DNA of 64,000 bases from Glycine soja (lineage: Eukaryota; Streptophyta; Magnoliopsida; Fabales; Fabaceae): assembly GCF_004193775.1 (NCBI RefSeq), contig NC_041002.1, forward strand, positions 10,080,485 through 10,144,484, read 5' to 3'. Shown in pieces: positions 22,560 to 34,800 of the stretch. The notes under the pieces are model-generated. The model saw only the letters and a program-made list of their open reading frames with translations. It was not told the DNA's origin and ran no database searches. The position numbers were made by a program, and so were the translations under genes. Position 1 is the first letter of the stretch. Every line of letters starts with the position of its first letter.

Positions 22560-24240
22560 GATTCTCCTCAAATTTCAACCAACCTGCATCAATTAGACCT
22601 TGCACCTTATGCTTCAGGGTCCTACAATTCTCAACGGAATGCCCTGGGGCCCCTCCATGATAAGCACATGTTGCGTTCAAGTCGTATCCTCGGAAAAATG
22701 GAGGTTAAGGAACCTTGGTTGGGGTTATGGCAACCATTGAATTATCGAGTAGATATGGGAGCAAGTCAGCATAGGACACTGGAATTGGGGTGAATTCTAC
22801 AGGCTTTTTTGCTGCAAAATTCATTTCTTGGTTGGTGTTTTGGTTTGAAATTGGCATTGGATGTGCGGCCAGCAAACTTTGTGGATGATTTGGGGATAGC
22901 CTTTGTGGATGATTGGTGGTAGGTAATAAGAAGGGTCGATATTGGCTGAGCGATGACATTGTTGGGCTGGTGGGAAGTTTGGCCATGTAGGAATGACAAC
23001 CACAACATGGGTTCCTTCCTCATTCTCATCCTCTTCATTTGCCCTAGTTTTCTCACTCATCAAAGCAGGATGATCAAATTTTCCTCTTTTTAAACCCACT
23101 CCGATCCTTTTGCCGGCAAAGACCAAATCCGCAAAGCTTGAAGATGCGTACCCCACCATTTTTTCCATAGCAAAACACTGGTAATGTGTCTACTATTATT
23201 GTGATCATCTCCTTCTCCGTCAATGGAGGTGCCGTTTGAGCTGCCAAGTCTCTCCACCTTTGGGCATATTCTTTTAAAGATTCATGCCCCTTTTTACCCA
23301 TGTTCTGTAGTTGCATCCTATCCAGAGCCATATCAGAATTATACTGATACTGCCTAATGAAGGCAACCATTAGGTCCTTCCAAGAATGGACTCGGGAAGG
23401 TTCCAAGTTAGTGTACCAGGTGACAGCTACCCCAATAAGACTTTCTTGGAAGAAATGTATTAGCAGTTTCTCATTTTTTGCATATGCCCCCATCTTCCGA
23501 CAATACATCTTTAGATGGTTCTTGGGGCAAGTAGTCCCCTTGTACTTGTCAAAGTCTGACACCTTGAACTTGGGAAGGGTGACGATATTGAGTACTAGGA
23601 ACAACTCTTCTAGGTTAGCAAAGGCATAATCTCTGCCTCCTTCAATGGCCCTGAGCCTTTCCTCTAGATGATCCAACTTTCCCATTTATGCCATAGGAGG
23701 AGGGTTTTTACCCGCTGTGGAATGCAAGGGGTGTGGTTGTGGGTGATACTGAGGGCCCTCCAAAGTGTTTTGCAGGGGTATATCGCCAAATACTTGCCCT
23801 TCAGTGGCATATCCGAGGCGAGGCTCGAAGTCGGCTAGATTGTGATGGGATATTTCATGTGTCTCCCCCATGGGTTGAGAGACATGTGCATGATCATCTT
23901 GAGGTTGTTGGCTATCAATGAGTATATGAGTGGAGTTATTGACATTCTCATTGGGTGGAGTATAGTTCGGAGGCAAACCATATGGCGAAAAAACATGCTT
24001 GTTCTAGACTTGCACAAAATGAGGGCCACCAGTATCTGAGGTTGGACGATTTATTAGGTTGAGACCAGATGGGGGAGTCGGGTCCACCCTAGAAACAGCG
24101 CTGACAGTGGCAACTGCAGCCGTATTGACCTCCATTATCTTCTTTATGCTCATCATGGCCTCCATCATTGTGGCCATCTGTTCTTTCATGGCCTCCATGT
24201 CGGCCTTCATCCGCTCTTGCACCTCGTCTACTTCAACCAT
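22560..24240 (-). pseudogene. Ogre-like Ty3/gypsy gag, copy B (broken)
   Basis: Retrotransposon Gag forms the cytoplasmic particle. The frame starts at ATG 24240 with a methionine-rich coiled coil (ADMEAMKEQMATMMEAMM), then a proline-rich linker (PPNYTPPNE), then the Retrotrans_gag core at about 23150-23640 (DFDKYKGTTCPKNHLKMYCRKM, then FFQESL and AVTWYTNLE, then AFIRQYQYN). A zinc-knuckle-like CAYHGGAPGHSVENC lies at about 22620-22670, followed by LIDAGWLKF. Breaks visible: stops at about 24004 and 23686, a frameshift near 23170-23180 and another near 22820-22990. No protease or polymerase follows. The same gag core occurs in copy A at 36386-37590. Confidence 0.8.
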
Positions 24241-25118
24241 TACTCCAACTCTAGCATGCGTTCGGTAAGGGTGTCATAAAGTGCGTTATTCCCTTTTGAT
24301 AACAATGATTAAAGTTTGGACTTTAGGGAAAGAATGCAATGAGCAATGCAACCAATGAAAAGCATGGATGTATGTGAATGATGCATTGTTCATGCTTTAT
24401 CGTGCCTTTCTTTGTTTTGCAGAGAAAAATGCAAGGATCATGCATGAGCGAACATGAAAACAAAAGGTATGCAGTTTGTAGAACAAAAAGTATGTTGAAT
24501 GCATATGCATGATGATGCAATGCAAAAATGTGATGCTTGAATATGATAACTGATAAATGCAGGAACAATATGTTCATTATGATGCCGTGAAGAGAGGCAT
24601 GATGCAATCAAGGAATATGCCAGAGTGAGTTTTCTATGTGCCCCTAATTGAGGAATATAATGAAAATGATCCAAAAGTCCCCTTCTAGTGACAATTCCCA
24701 AGCGTGGTTTTATGTAACCTTATTGGTTTCTAGAGATATCATCCTCTTAGGTAATACATTGTGGTGATAGGGACTATCAGCGACAATGCATCACTAAAAG
24801 AGGAAAACTCTAGATGAGACTTCATTGTCATCAAGCGAGTCGGAGACCCAGCATGACCACAGATTCACCTCCACTCCTTATGGCTCACATAGACCCGGGC
24901 ATAGGGCCTAATATCTCAATGTGTGTGTGTAGAAAAAAGGGTATTTCTAACTATGAATGTAATTGATAGATGAACACACCAAACACAACAACATAGCAAA
25001 GGTTATGTACAAATATGGACAAAATACCAAAGATAAAAGGGAAGGGAGAACATAAATAAAGAAGAAGTCATGATGAGATGTTGCACACTGATTGATTGGC
25101 CTAACTCTCTAAAAAAAA
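24241..25118 (-). mobile_element. Untranslated leader of Ogre-like copy B
   Basis: About 0.85 kb between primer-binding site and gag. Its distal part (24640-24910) matches 40220-40500 of copy A and its proximal part matches 37600-37690. ORF1, which copy A carries between these two blocks, is absent. Confidence 0.65.
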
Positions 25119-25138
25119 TCCTCAGTGGAGTCGCCAAC
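25119..25138 (-). other. Primer-binding site, Ogre type (copy B)
   Basis: Read on the minus strand the LTR ends in CA and is followed by GTTGGCGACTCCACTGAGG, the Ogre-type primer-binding site. Confidence 0.65.
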
Positions 25139-26690
25139 TGTCTCAACCTACCCTTCGGCGGGAGGGCGACTTGGGGCTCACGGGTGCGTCTTCCAAGGGA
25201 GGAAGGCACACGAAATCGCCATCAACGTTTATTCGAGGAAAATGTCAGAAAAATCGGAACGTATGGTCTATGAACTTAATCGTGAAAGGTTCGAGAGTCG
25301 TTTTTACACACAGGGAAGGTATTAGCACCCCACGTGTCCGTCACAAGGGACGGCAGCCTTCAATCAAGTGTGCAAATATGACTTCAAAACTATGTATTTT
25401 CCCTTTTTTTTGTTTTTATGTATTTTCTCCTTTTTATGTTTTTTTTCTTTTTATGGGCCTTTTTGTATTTTTTATCTTTTTGTGGTCGACAAGGGTGTTT
25501 CCCTTACTCCTACGTATCCTCAATTGCGATGAGGAAATCAGACCTACGTAGTTCTTTCGAAACTAAACGTTGGTTAAGTTATTTTTATCTTTTTTTGCAA
25601 GATATATTTTAACCGAACAAAAGTCGTTTAAGGCATTGGACCTTTAAAAGATCTTTTGATTTTTGAAAAGGAGAGAAACGTTAAGGCGTTGGACCATTAA
25701 CGATTTCTTGGTTTTGAAAGGAGAGAAACATTAAGACGTTGGACCATTAACGATCTCTTGATTTTTGAAAGGAGAGAAACGTTAAGGCGTTAGACCATTA
25801 ACGATCTCTTGCGATTGGTCGACAAAAGCGGGACTTTTGCTCTTACGTATTCTCAATTGTGATGAGGAACTCAGACCTACGTAGTTCTTGCAAAAGCGAT
25901 AAAGTTATGTGTTGATTTTATGCTTTGAATGGTCCATTTTAACCAATAAAAGCAAAGATGACCATTTTAAGGCATTGGACCTTAAAACGGTTTTGAGTGA
26001 CTTTTGCGGACAAAGCTTGATTTGTGAGTTGATTTTAGCCTTAGTTTCACTTTGATTATTAGTCAATTCATTCAAGGAAACTTTCAAAGAAAAACGTCCG
26101 ATTGATTTTTTTGATTATTTTATTATTATTTTTTTCTAGATATTTTGATTATTTTACTATTATATTTTTTTTAAAGATATTTGATTATTTTATTATTATT
26201 TTTTTGAAGATATTTTGATTATTTTATTATTATTTTTCTTTTTTTTTATTTAACCGAAGTTACAACATGGATGATTAGTTGGATTTTATTTTAATAGTGA
26301 TTAGACGAGATTACAACAAAAATGATCGGTTGAAATTCATTTTATCAATTATTAGGCGAGATAACGACTTAAATAAATGATAAAAAAGCTCGTTAAAAGC
26401 GAAAGAAAAGAAAATCAAAAGTGAACAAGATGAAGATGAAAGCAAACAAAACAAGCAATGAATTGAAAAGTTTCGGATTCAAACACTTACCAGTTGAAGA
26501 CCGAAGAACGAACAAAAAATGGTGAAGAACGGCGGAAAATCTTCATGGATTTGCTCACGGAAACATCTCAAAAGCGTTACGGAAGCACCTCGGCTTGGAT
26601 TTTCTTCACAGAAACACGTTTTCTTTCCACCAAAAACAGCTGAAATGCATAGCATAGGGGTTAGGGATAAATTTACACAGCCCCCTTCCC
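25139..26690 (-). mobile_element. Ogre-like LTR, copy B, truncated at its 5' side
   Basis: It starts (plus strand) TGTCTCAACCTACCCTTCGGCG, like the solo LTR at 32879 and the LTR at 40739. It has the same internal blocks: GTCGACAAGGG; CTACGTAGTTC; repeats of GTTAAGGCGTTGGACC; several TTATTATT runs near 26100-26230. At about 26690 it changes abruptly into the Sirevirus LTR, so the LTR start (TGTCATACCC) is missing. Confidence 0.75.
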
Positions 26691-27600
26691 CTATTAGTGT
26701 TTGGCCAAGGCTTGTTTTGAGAGGATAAGACACTTTGGTTCAGAAAACCTCTAAGAAAATTCGTACCCCAAGTCACCTATTTATACGCCTTTGGTGGCCA
26801 TTCAATTTTTTTTTTGAATAGTTGTGACTTTTGGGAGTTATTTTTAAAATTTCCTTACTGGTAATCGATTACATAAATGTGGTAATCGATTACATAGTTA
26901 GTTTTGAAGAGTTATGACTCTTCAGACTTCAAATTTGAAATTTTCGTGTCTAGTAATCGATTACACAATTGTGTAATCAATTACACAATTTAAAATTCAA
27001 ATTCAAAATTTGTAAACTGTTTTAAGAAAGCATTTAGCTACTGGTAATTGATTACATCCTCTAGTAATCGATTACCATAGAGAAAAACATCTTATTTTGA
27101 AAACATAGTTTTACTAAAAAAAATTATAAGATATTTTTAAAGAGTTAATCCTTAGCTCCGGAAACAGCCTCTTTGCATATGCAAGGGTAAGGCTGCGTAC
27201 AACATCCCTCCCCCATACCTTCGCATAGCGAAGAGCCTCTGGGCAATGGGGTACGAAGTTTTTAAAGAGGGCGAGCCCTGGTGCAGCGGTAAAGTTGTGC
27301 CTTGGTGACTTGTTGGTCATGGGTTCGAATCCGGAAACAGCCTCTTTGCATTTGCAAGGGTAAGGCTGCGTACAATATCCCTCCCCCATACCTTCGCATA
27401 GCGAAGAGCCTCTGGGCAATGGGGTACGAAGTTTTTTAATCCTTAGCCAAACCTCTGCAACCTCATTTAAAGAATTCTTTTATCATCCTATAGACTAAGT
27501 TCATCGTTCTTCTTGAATTTCTTGATTTTTGACTTGGATCAAACTTAAAAAGCGCTCATCTTTGACATTATCAAAACTTCATATAACATATGCTTCTACA
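26691..27600 (-). mobile_element. 3' LTR of the Sirevirus, truncated, with SINE
   Basis: It matches the 5' LTR from about 35790 to 36385, including the CACCTATTTATA promoter region and the pairs of TAATCGATTA palindromes. The half that should correspond to 35336-35790 is replaced by Ogre-like LTR B. It ends (plus strand) CATATGCTTCTACA directly before a polypurine tract. Confidence 0.8.
27157..27435 (+). mobile_element. Au-type SINE, full copy preceded by a 5'-truncated copy
   Basis: The second copy (27269-27435) has a tRNA-derived head with A box TGGTGCAGCGG (27279-27289) and a perfect B box GGTTCGAATCC (27322-27332). The body reads GGAAACAGCCTC then GGGTAAGGCTGCGTACAA, the signature of Au SINEs. 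The first copy (27157-27263) starts at CCGGAAACAGCC and lacks the head. The whole is flanked by the 12-bp duplication TTAATCCTTAGC (27145-27156 and 27436-27447). The Sirevirus 5' LTR has the empty site near 36216-36230. SINEs are copied by LINE machinery from a pol III transcript. Confidence 0.85.
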
Positions 27601-27601
27601 A

Positions 27602-27741
27602 TCTCCCCCTTTTTTATGATGACAATAATCTGAAATCAAGATAAACGATACACAATTGGTAATGCATGCTCTCATTCCTTACTCCCCCTTAAGATTGAAA
27701 TTTATGCCTAAATTCTACCCTTAAGTTCTCTCCCCCTTTGG
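27602..27741 (-). other. Three polypurine tracts of the Sirevirus
   Basis: On the minus strand: AAAGGGGGAGA at about 27729-27740, AAGGGGGAGT at 27681-27690, and AAAAAGGGGGAGA at 27602-27615, the last abutting the LTR. Multiple tracts are a Sirevirus trait. The nearest primes plus-strand DNA synthesis. Confidence 0.7.
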
Positions 27742-28052
27742 CAACATCAAAAAGCCAAAAACCTTTGGAGAAAAGAACTAAATTAGGAGCTTAAACATAT
27801 CTAGAAAATGATAAACCATAGCATAATCCAACTGATTCAATCCATAACATAATTGAAGCAAGTTTAATCAATCCAAGGCAGAAGCCAAACAAAGGCTAAA
27901 ATAACCAAACACAAAGCAACCATAACTGAAAACAGCCCAGACAATCAAGAACACAATAATCAAAAAGTAACCAAAGTACTAAGCATTAAAATCCAAAATA
28001 CAAGGCTAAGAAATAACCATAAAGCTAAGGAAATAAAATATAAGAAAGATAA
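27742..28052. other. Spacer between env-position ORF and polypurine tracts
   Basis: A-rich, non-coding, with no other feature seen. Confidence 0.6.
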
Positions 28053-29168
28053 CTAAGAGTCGGCCGGGGGATCGAAGCAATGCCTGATGAAACTCATATC
28101 ATCTTCAAGTCGAGTGATCCGAGAATCCATGGCATCAAAACATTCACCCACAAATGCTTGAAGATCTTGGAGCTTTGTGAGGACTTCAGTTAGCAGAGAA
28201 GAGGAAACGTCCCTTTGTGGTGGAGGAGATGGTGCATGCTTGTCGAGAATAGGTGGTGGCAAATCTTGCTTGCGGACCCATTGACCACCCACGTCCTTCC
28301 GGTAACCAAAAGAAGTAACAACACCGACACTAATGGAAAAAGACCTATTAACCTTGACAAAGGGTTCATAATCCAAAGGAACATTGAAATGATGAAGAAA
28401 GAGGGTAACGAGGTGGGGATACGACAGAGGTGCATTGGCCCGTAATGCCTTATGCATCTGGTACCGAACAAGATGGGCCCAGTCGATCTGACGACCAGTT
28501 TGAAGGGCCCACACCATAATCAAATCCTCCTCAGAGGCTTGGGCAATATTAGTAGACCGAGGAAGCAAAATGCAAACAATAATGTAGTGCATGATGCGAA
28601 AATCGAAAGTAAATGACCCAGCAAGCAATCTGCCAGTCATGTCAGCATGGTCATTGCAGACCATTCTACGAGCATCATGACTTGAATAATCAAATTTCCA
28701 GTCATCAACAAGAGTGCACTCAAAAGGAACACCTTGACTGGGCAACTTAGTTAAGGAATATAACATAGATTGATCAACAATTATCGGAATTTCATGTACC
28801 TCAGAATAAAGGACACCATCTTGAATTTTCAAATTATTATAGAAAACCTTAACTAATTCATAAAAATAAGTCAGTTTAAGAGACATGAAATTGACCAAAG
28901 CAGAGTTTTGAAACACTTGGTAACAATCAAATGTTTTTCCATCAAAAAATTCAAGGTCAAGGTACTTAGGGTCTAGAATAACTCTATTACAAAACTGAGA
29001 GTAGTACCTCTGACACTAATCATCAGAGGAAAATAAGGTGGATGACCGGGGAGAAGAAAGAGAGGGAGGAATTGGTGCTGGTGGGTCTCCGGAGGTTCCA
29101 TGGCGGCAGTGGCCAGTAGCGGTGGTGGTGGAGGAAGATCCCTTTTGTTTCTTTGATGGTTAGGCCAT
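28053..29168 (-). pseudogene. Env-position ORF of the Sirevirus (putative plant transposon protein domain)
   Basis: In Sirevirus elements a third ORF lies between pol and the 3' LTR; its role is unproven and it has been called envelope-like. The frame runs 372 codons from ATG 29168 with two in-frame stops: codon 3 (TAA) and 29016-29018 (TAG). From the second stop it is open for about 320 codons. The N terminus is serine/threonine/proline-rich. The core (IVDQSMLYSLTKLPS; CNDHADMTGRLLAGS; TGRQIDWAHLVRYQM) matches what I know as the putative plant transposon protein domain (Transposase_32-like). The C terminus (ITRLEDDMSFIRHC) looks coiled-coil. I see no clear transmembrane segment. Confidence 0.7.
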
Positions 29169-29364
29169 TGGAATTTGTTTCAGCTAATTTTAATCAGTGG
29201 GTTTTGAAAATAATTGAAAAATATGAAGATTGGGCTTTGTTTGAAGCGATTTGGTTAAGAAATAAGGAAGATATAAGGATTTGAAGTTTTGGGAGAGAGA
29301 GGTGTCGTCACACGAAGGTAAAGAATGAGGGTTCTACAGAAAATGCAGATATTTATAGTTAGGG

Positions 29365-29525
29365 ACGCTTTGTAATCGATTACAAACCTTTGTAATCGAT
29401 TACAGGAGTATCCTGTAACTACTTGAGCCTACTGGTAATCAATTACAGACTTGTGTAATCGATTACAGTCTTGCTGTTCTAAGGTAATCGATTACATGGA
29501 ATGATAATCGATTACCAGACCCTTA
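29365..29525. repeat. Paired TAATCGATTA palindromes upstream of the env-position ORF
   Basis: Six sites in three pairs, one decayed to TAATCAATTA. Center spacing within a pair is about 24-27 bp. The rest of 29169-29857 is A-rich spacer with CAATCATCAAGCACAA repeats. Confidence 0.8.
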
Positions 29526-29857
29526 AACAATGCTTTTTCAAATAAAACTAACTATTCTTAAGTCATATGCATACTTAACTATGATAATCAAGCACAATCA
29601 AATACATTCAATCAACAATCATCAAGCACAAACAAATCTACTCAATTAACAATCATCAAGCACAAACAAATCTAATCAATTTAACAATCAATTAACTACA
29701 CACAATAAATTATATTACTATTAAAAATTCAAATAAAGATAATAAAAAACAATTATTAAATGACAAACAACAATTAATATGACTATCAATAACACAAACA
29801 ACTACAATCAAAGACAATCATTTGAACATAAGGAAGATAAAACTTAATTTGAGTTAC

Positions 29858-31845
29858 CTATTTGTCTAGATCATTGATATCTAAAAGACCTAATTTTCTC
29901 CTAATTGAAAAGAATGTTTCTTTAGGGAGAGGTTTTGTAAAGATATCAACTAACTGATTCCTTGTATCAACAAATTCTAGTACACAATCTCCCTTTTGAA
30001 CATGATCTCTCAAGAAATGATGTCTTATCTCTATATGTTTAGTTCTTGAGTGATGAACAGGATTCTTAGATAGATTTATATCACTCGTGGTATCACATCT
30101 TATAGGAATATGATCAAGAAATAATCCATAATCAAAAATTTGTTATTTCATCCAAAGTATTTGAGCACAACAACTGCCAACAGAAATATATTCCGCCTCA
30201 GCAGTGGATAAAGCAACACTATTTTGTTTCTTACTATGCCAAGAGACTAAAGCAGATCCAATGAAATGACAATTTCCACTTGTGCTCTTTCTATTAGTTT
30301 TAGAACCGGCAAAATCAGAATATCCTATTAAATTGCATGTGGAATTTTTAGGATACCATAATCCTAGATTCATAGCGCCTAACAAATATCTTATAATTCT
30401 CTTAACTGCACTAAGATGTGATTCTTTGGGATTTGATTGAAATCTAGCACACATACACACACTAAACATTATATTAGATCTGCTAGCAGATAAATAAAGA
30501 AGTGATCCGATCATACCTCGATATTTCTTAATGTCTATTGACTGACCGGTTTCATCTTTATCCAAATAGCAAGCAGTACTCATTGGTGTAGCCATATGCT
30601 AGGCATTTTCCATCCCAAATCTGTGAATCAAGTCTTTGCAATATTTTGATTGATTGACAAATATTACATTCTTGGTTTGCTTGATTTGTAGCCCAAGAAA
30701 GAAATTTAGTTCACCCATCATTGACATTTCAAATTCACTTTGCATGTCTTGAGAGAATTCTTTGCATAGAGAGTCATTAGTGGATCCAAAGATAATATCA
30801 TCAACATAGATTTGAACTAATAATATATCATTTAACTTCTTTTTAATAAAAAGAGTAGTATCTACTTTACCTTTAGAAAAATCTTTTTCTAAAAGGAACT
30901 TACTCAGATGTTCATACCAAGCCCTAGGGGCTTGTTTTAAGCCATATAAAGCCTTTTTCAATTTAAAAACATGACTAGGCTTATTTGAGTTTTCAAAACC
31001 AGGGGGTTGATTTACATATACTTCCTCTTGGATAAAGCCATTCAAAAAGATACTCTTCACATCCATTTGATAAAGTTTAAAATCCATTATGGATGCAAAG
31101 GCTAATAACATTCTTATGGCTTCTAATCTAGCAACTGGAGCATATGTTTCCTCATAATCTATCCCCTCTTCCTGATTGTATCCTTTGGCTACTAACCTAG
31201 CCTTATTTCTAATGACTATGCCATTTTCATCTAACTTGTTTCTAAATACCCATTTTGTTCCTAGTTGTAAAGGTTGAGTTGTAGACACAATATTCTTTGA
31301 TTTAAAAGAAACTCTTACTTGTTTTCCTTTTTGACAAACATCACATAATCTATCTTTTTCAAATTTGAGTTTTGGTAAACCAATGACTAAATCTTTAGAA
31401 ATCAATTTATTTAAATGTTCCATGTTTATATGGGCAATTCTTCTATGCCATAACCAAGGATCATCATCTTTACTAATAAAACATTGATCATGATTCTGTT
31501 TTTGATCTAAATTTATCATGTAAACATTATTTGTTTTGTAGCCTATATGCTTTATATTTCTATCATGCTTGTTTTCAATGGCACAATTATGAGAATCAAA
31601 TGATACTCGATAGTCTTTATCACATAATTGACTGACACTTAGCAAATTGTGCTTAAGACCTTCAACAAGTAGAACATTTTCAATGGAGGTAGATGAATTC
31701 GTACCTATTTTTCCGACTCCAAGAATTCTACCTTTATTGTTGTATCCATAAGTCACATGTCCGCTTTTCTTGGGAGAAATATGAGTGAATTTTGATGCAT
31801 CTCCCGTCATGTGTTTAGAGCATCCGCTATCTATGTACCAACTCT
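29858..31845 (-). pseudogene. Sirevirus pol: protease, reverse transcriptase, RNase H; integrase core deleted
   Basis: From about 31845 the frame has the aspartic protease motif [12 protein letters not shown]. It continues through the pre-integrase zinc region ([24 protein letters not shown]) to about 31270. There it jumps in frame from the pre-integrase domain straight to the start of the reverse transcriptase ([10 protein letters not shown]), so the DDE integrase core is missing. The RT has [20 protein letters not shown] and the active-site YVDD. An in-frame TAG at about 30596-30598 separates RT from the RNase H part (STAEAEYISVGSCC). Another stop is at 30143-30145. The original end is the TAG at 29858-29860. 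A complete copia pol would be several hundred codons longer. It cannot have integrated by itself in this state. Confidence 0.85.
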
Positions 31846-34800
31846 TCTTCGAGGAAACCTATATGAACATGTTTATGACTTAGGTACCCAAACTTTCTTG
31901 GGTCCTTGTGTGTTAGTTTTAATAAAAGATCCTTTTGGGACCCATATTATTTTAATATTATTGCTATTTTTCTTTAAATAACATGTAGATGTATCATGTC
32001 CTTTCTTTCCACAATAAAAATAGGTTAAGAAAGCATATCTATATTTTTGTGTGGATGCAAAGAAATTTTTATAAAATTTTTGTTGTTTATCAGGTTTATA
32101 TCCTAACCCTGCTTTATCAAAAACACATCTTTGCTTTCCTAATATAATATCTAGATTATTTTTGCTAATAGAAAATTTGGCAAGAGAATTTTTTAAATCC
32201 TTAATTTCTTCTATGTACTTCTTACAACAACTACATGAATTAGATACTTCTATATTATCATGCATGGTAGAAGAATGATTTGTATCATTTGACCTTAAAG
32301 TTATAACTTCAGTCTTAAGATTTTCTAATTCTTCATTTAATTTTAAAACTTCTTTTTCTAAATTTGAAATAGTTTTCTTAGAAGATGAAACCAATTTTTC
32401 AAGTTTAACTGATTCTTTATGTAAATCAGCAAATGCATCTTGAAATTCATCAAATAAAATGGATAAGTTGTTATCAGAAAATGTTACCTCTTCATCGCTT
32501 TCATAATTCTTGGCCATCAGACTTAGGTTTACAACTTCGTTTTCTGAATCTTCAGATGAGTCCATATTATTGTCATCCCATGTAATGTAGGCCTTCTTAG
32601 CTTTCTTTTCATTAAAAGCTTTCCTTTCAGATTTCTCTATTCTTTTCTTGAAAATTGGGCAATCAACCCTCAGATGTCCAGGTTGATTGCATTCATAACA
32701 TTTTGGAGTAGAGGATGAATCTTCTGCCCTTTTCTTTGATTTGAAATTTGATCTTCTCTGATTTCCTCTGACTCTTAGAAATTTTTTGAATCTTTTTACA
32801 AAAAGACTGAGATCATGATCTTTGTCTATTTCATTTGAATCCTCCTTATCACTTCCTTCTTGGGTTGAAGATGAAGCTTGTCGCTACCTGCCCTCCGGCG
32901 GGGGTGCGAAAAGGCCTCTCGTATGGGCCAAGGGTGCGTCTTCCAAGGAAGGAAAACGCGTGGAGTCGCCACCAATGTTTATTCAAGGAAAACGTCAGAA
33001 AAACCAAAAATGGAAAAGGTCAAGGGTCTACGTATTTTGAAAATGAGGGTTCGGGAATCATTTAGGCATGGGGAAAGTATTAGCACCCCACGTGCCCATC
33101 ACAAGGGACGACAACCTCTAATTGAGTGTGCAAATCATGACTTCAAAATTGTATATTTTCCCTTTTATATGTTTTTTGTGTATTTTCCCTTTTTATGTTT
33201 TTTTTTTATTTTTTGGCCTTTTTACGCTTTTTACTTTTTTGTGGTCGACAAGGGTTTTTCCCTCGCTTCTACGTATTCTTCAATTGCGATGAGAAAATCA
33301 GACCTACGTAGTTCTTTAAGAATTGAACGTTAGTTTAAATTGTTTTTTTTTTATCTTTTTGAAAGATTGATTTTAATCGAGCAAAAGTCGTTTAACGTGT
33401 TGGACCTTGAAACGATCTTTTGATTTTTGAAAACAGAGAATCGTTCAGGCGCTAGACCTTTGAACGATCTCTTGATTTTTAAAAAGAGGGGAAAGAGTCG
33501 TTTACGCATTGGACCTTGAAACCATCTTCTCAAGTTTGAAAAACGAGAATCGTTAAGGCGTTGGACCTTAAAACAACCTCTTTATTTTTGAAAGGGGAGA
33601 ATCGTTAAAGGCGTTGGACCCTGAAATGATCTTTTGATTTTTTTATGAAATAAAGAAGTTTATGAGTTGGTTTTATTTGATTTGGGCTCATTAATCTTCA
33701 ATCCTTTTTTTTATAAAATAACTTGCGGCGTTAATGACTGGTTACAACTTATTTTACATTGATGAAAAGAGTTTATGACTCAAACGATCGGTCAAAACTT
33801 ATTTAAACATTGATTAAGTGAGATTACAACACAAACATTTGGTTGAAATTCATTTAAACAGTGATTAAGTGAGATTACAATACAAATGATTGGTTGAATT
33901 TTATTTAAATGGTGATTAAGCGAGATTATGGTATGAACGATCGGTCAAAACTCGCTTAAAACGAAGCAAAAGAATACCAAAAGTAGACGAGATGAAGATG
34001 AAAACATACAAAGCAAGGATGGACCCCTAAGGATCCATAAAATGAATTCAAGCTTCGAAATTGAAAACTAACCAGTTGAAGGACAATGAACGATGAAGAA
34101 CAACAAAGAACGTTCACGGATTTGGTTACGGAAGTGTCTCAGCCTTGATTTTCTTCTTCTTTCTCCTTCTTTTCACTAATTTTAAGTTGAATATGCTTAC
34201 CAAGGGTGCTGAACCCTTTCCTTCAACCTCCCATGCCCTTTTATAGCAGAAATAGGGGAGGAGCTTGTCGCCCAGCTTGCCCAAGGGAGCTGGTAGCTTA
34301 AGCCCGAAGTAACATGCTTGCCCAGGCGAGCTCAGCTTGCCCAGGCAAGCTGGTTGCTTCATGTAGAAGCTTCCTGATGGGCCTAGATGGGCCCAAGGCT
34401 GAAGAACACCCCCTAAATTGATCAGTTCACCACCATTTTGAGTTTTTGGCTTATTTCCTTCTGAAACATCATGAAATCTTACGGATCGCATGACAATTGG
34501 CTCTTAGCACCTCAACGTGACCAGCAAAGACCCGCATGTCGACAAACAGTTGTCCTCGGATGAAATTAGGGTATGACAAAGCTTTAAGAGCAATTCCTTT
34601 CTTTTTCTTATCATTCTCCTCATGTTGATTCAATCTCATCAAATTCCATTTCATGTTCATGTAACTTTCCAAACAAAGTAGCAAGAGAAATGTTAGAAAG
34701 ATCTCTTGATTCAATAATGGCTGTTACCTTGGGTTGTCATTCCCTGCTTAAGCATCTCAAAACTTTATTGATAAGATCTTCATTTGGAAATATTTTTCCT

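Noticed and set aside
27269..27340. Possible functional tRNA gene
   Set aside because: The A and B boxes are present, but the sequence runs straight into the Au SINE body and has no acceptor-stem pairing, so it is a SINE head.
28053..28916. Intact host gene
   Set aside because: The frame extends upstream through two stops to a natural start and sits between Sirevirus pol and polypurine tracts, so it is the element's third ORF.
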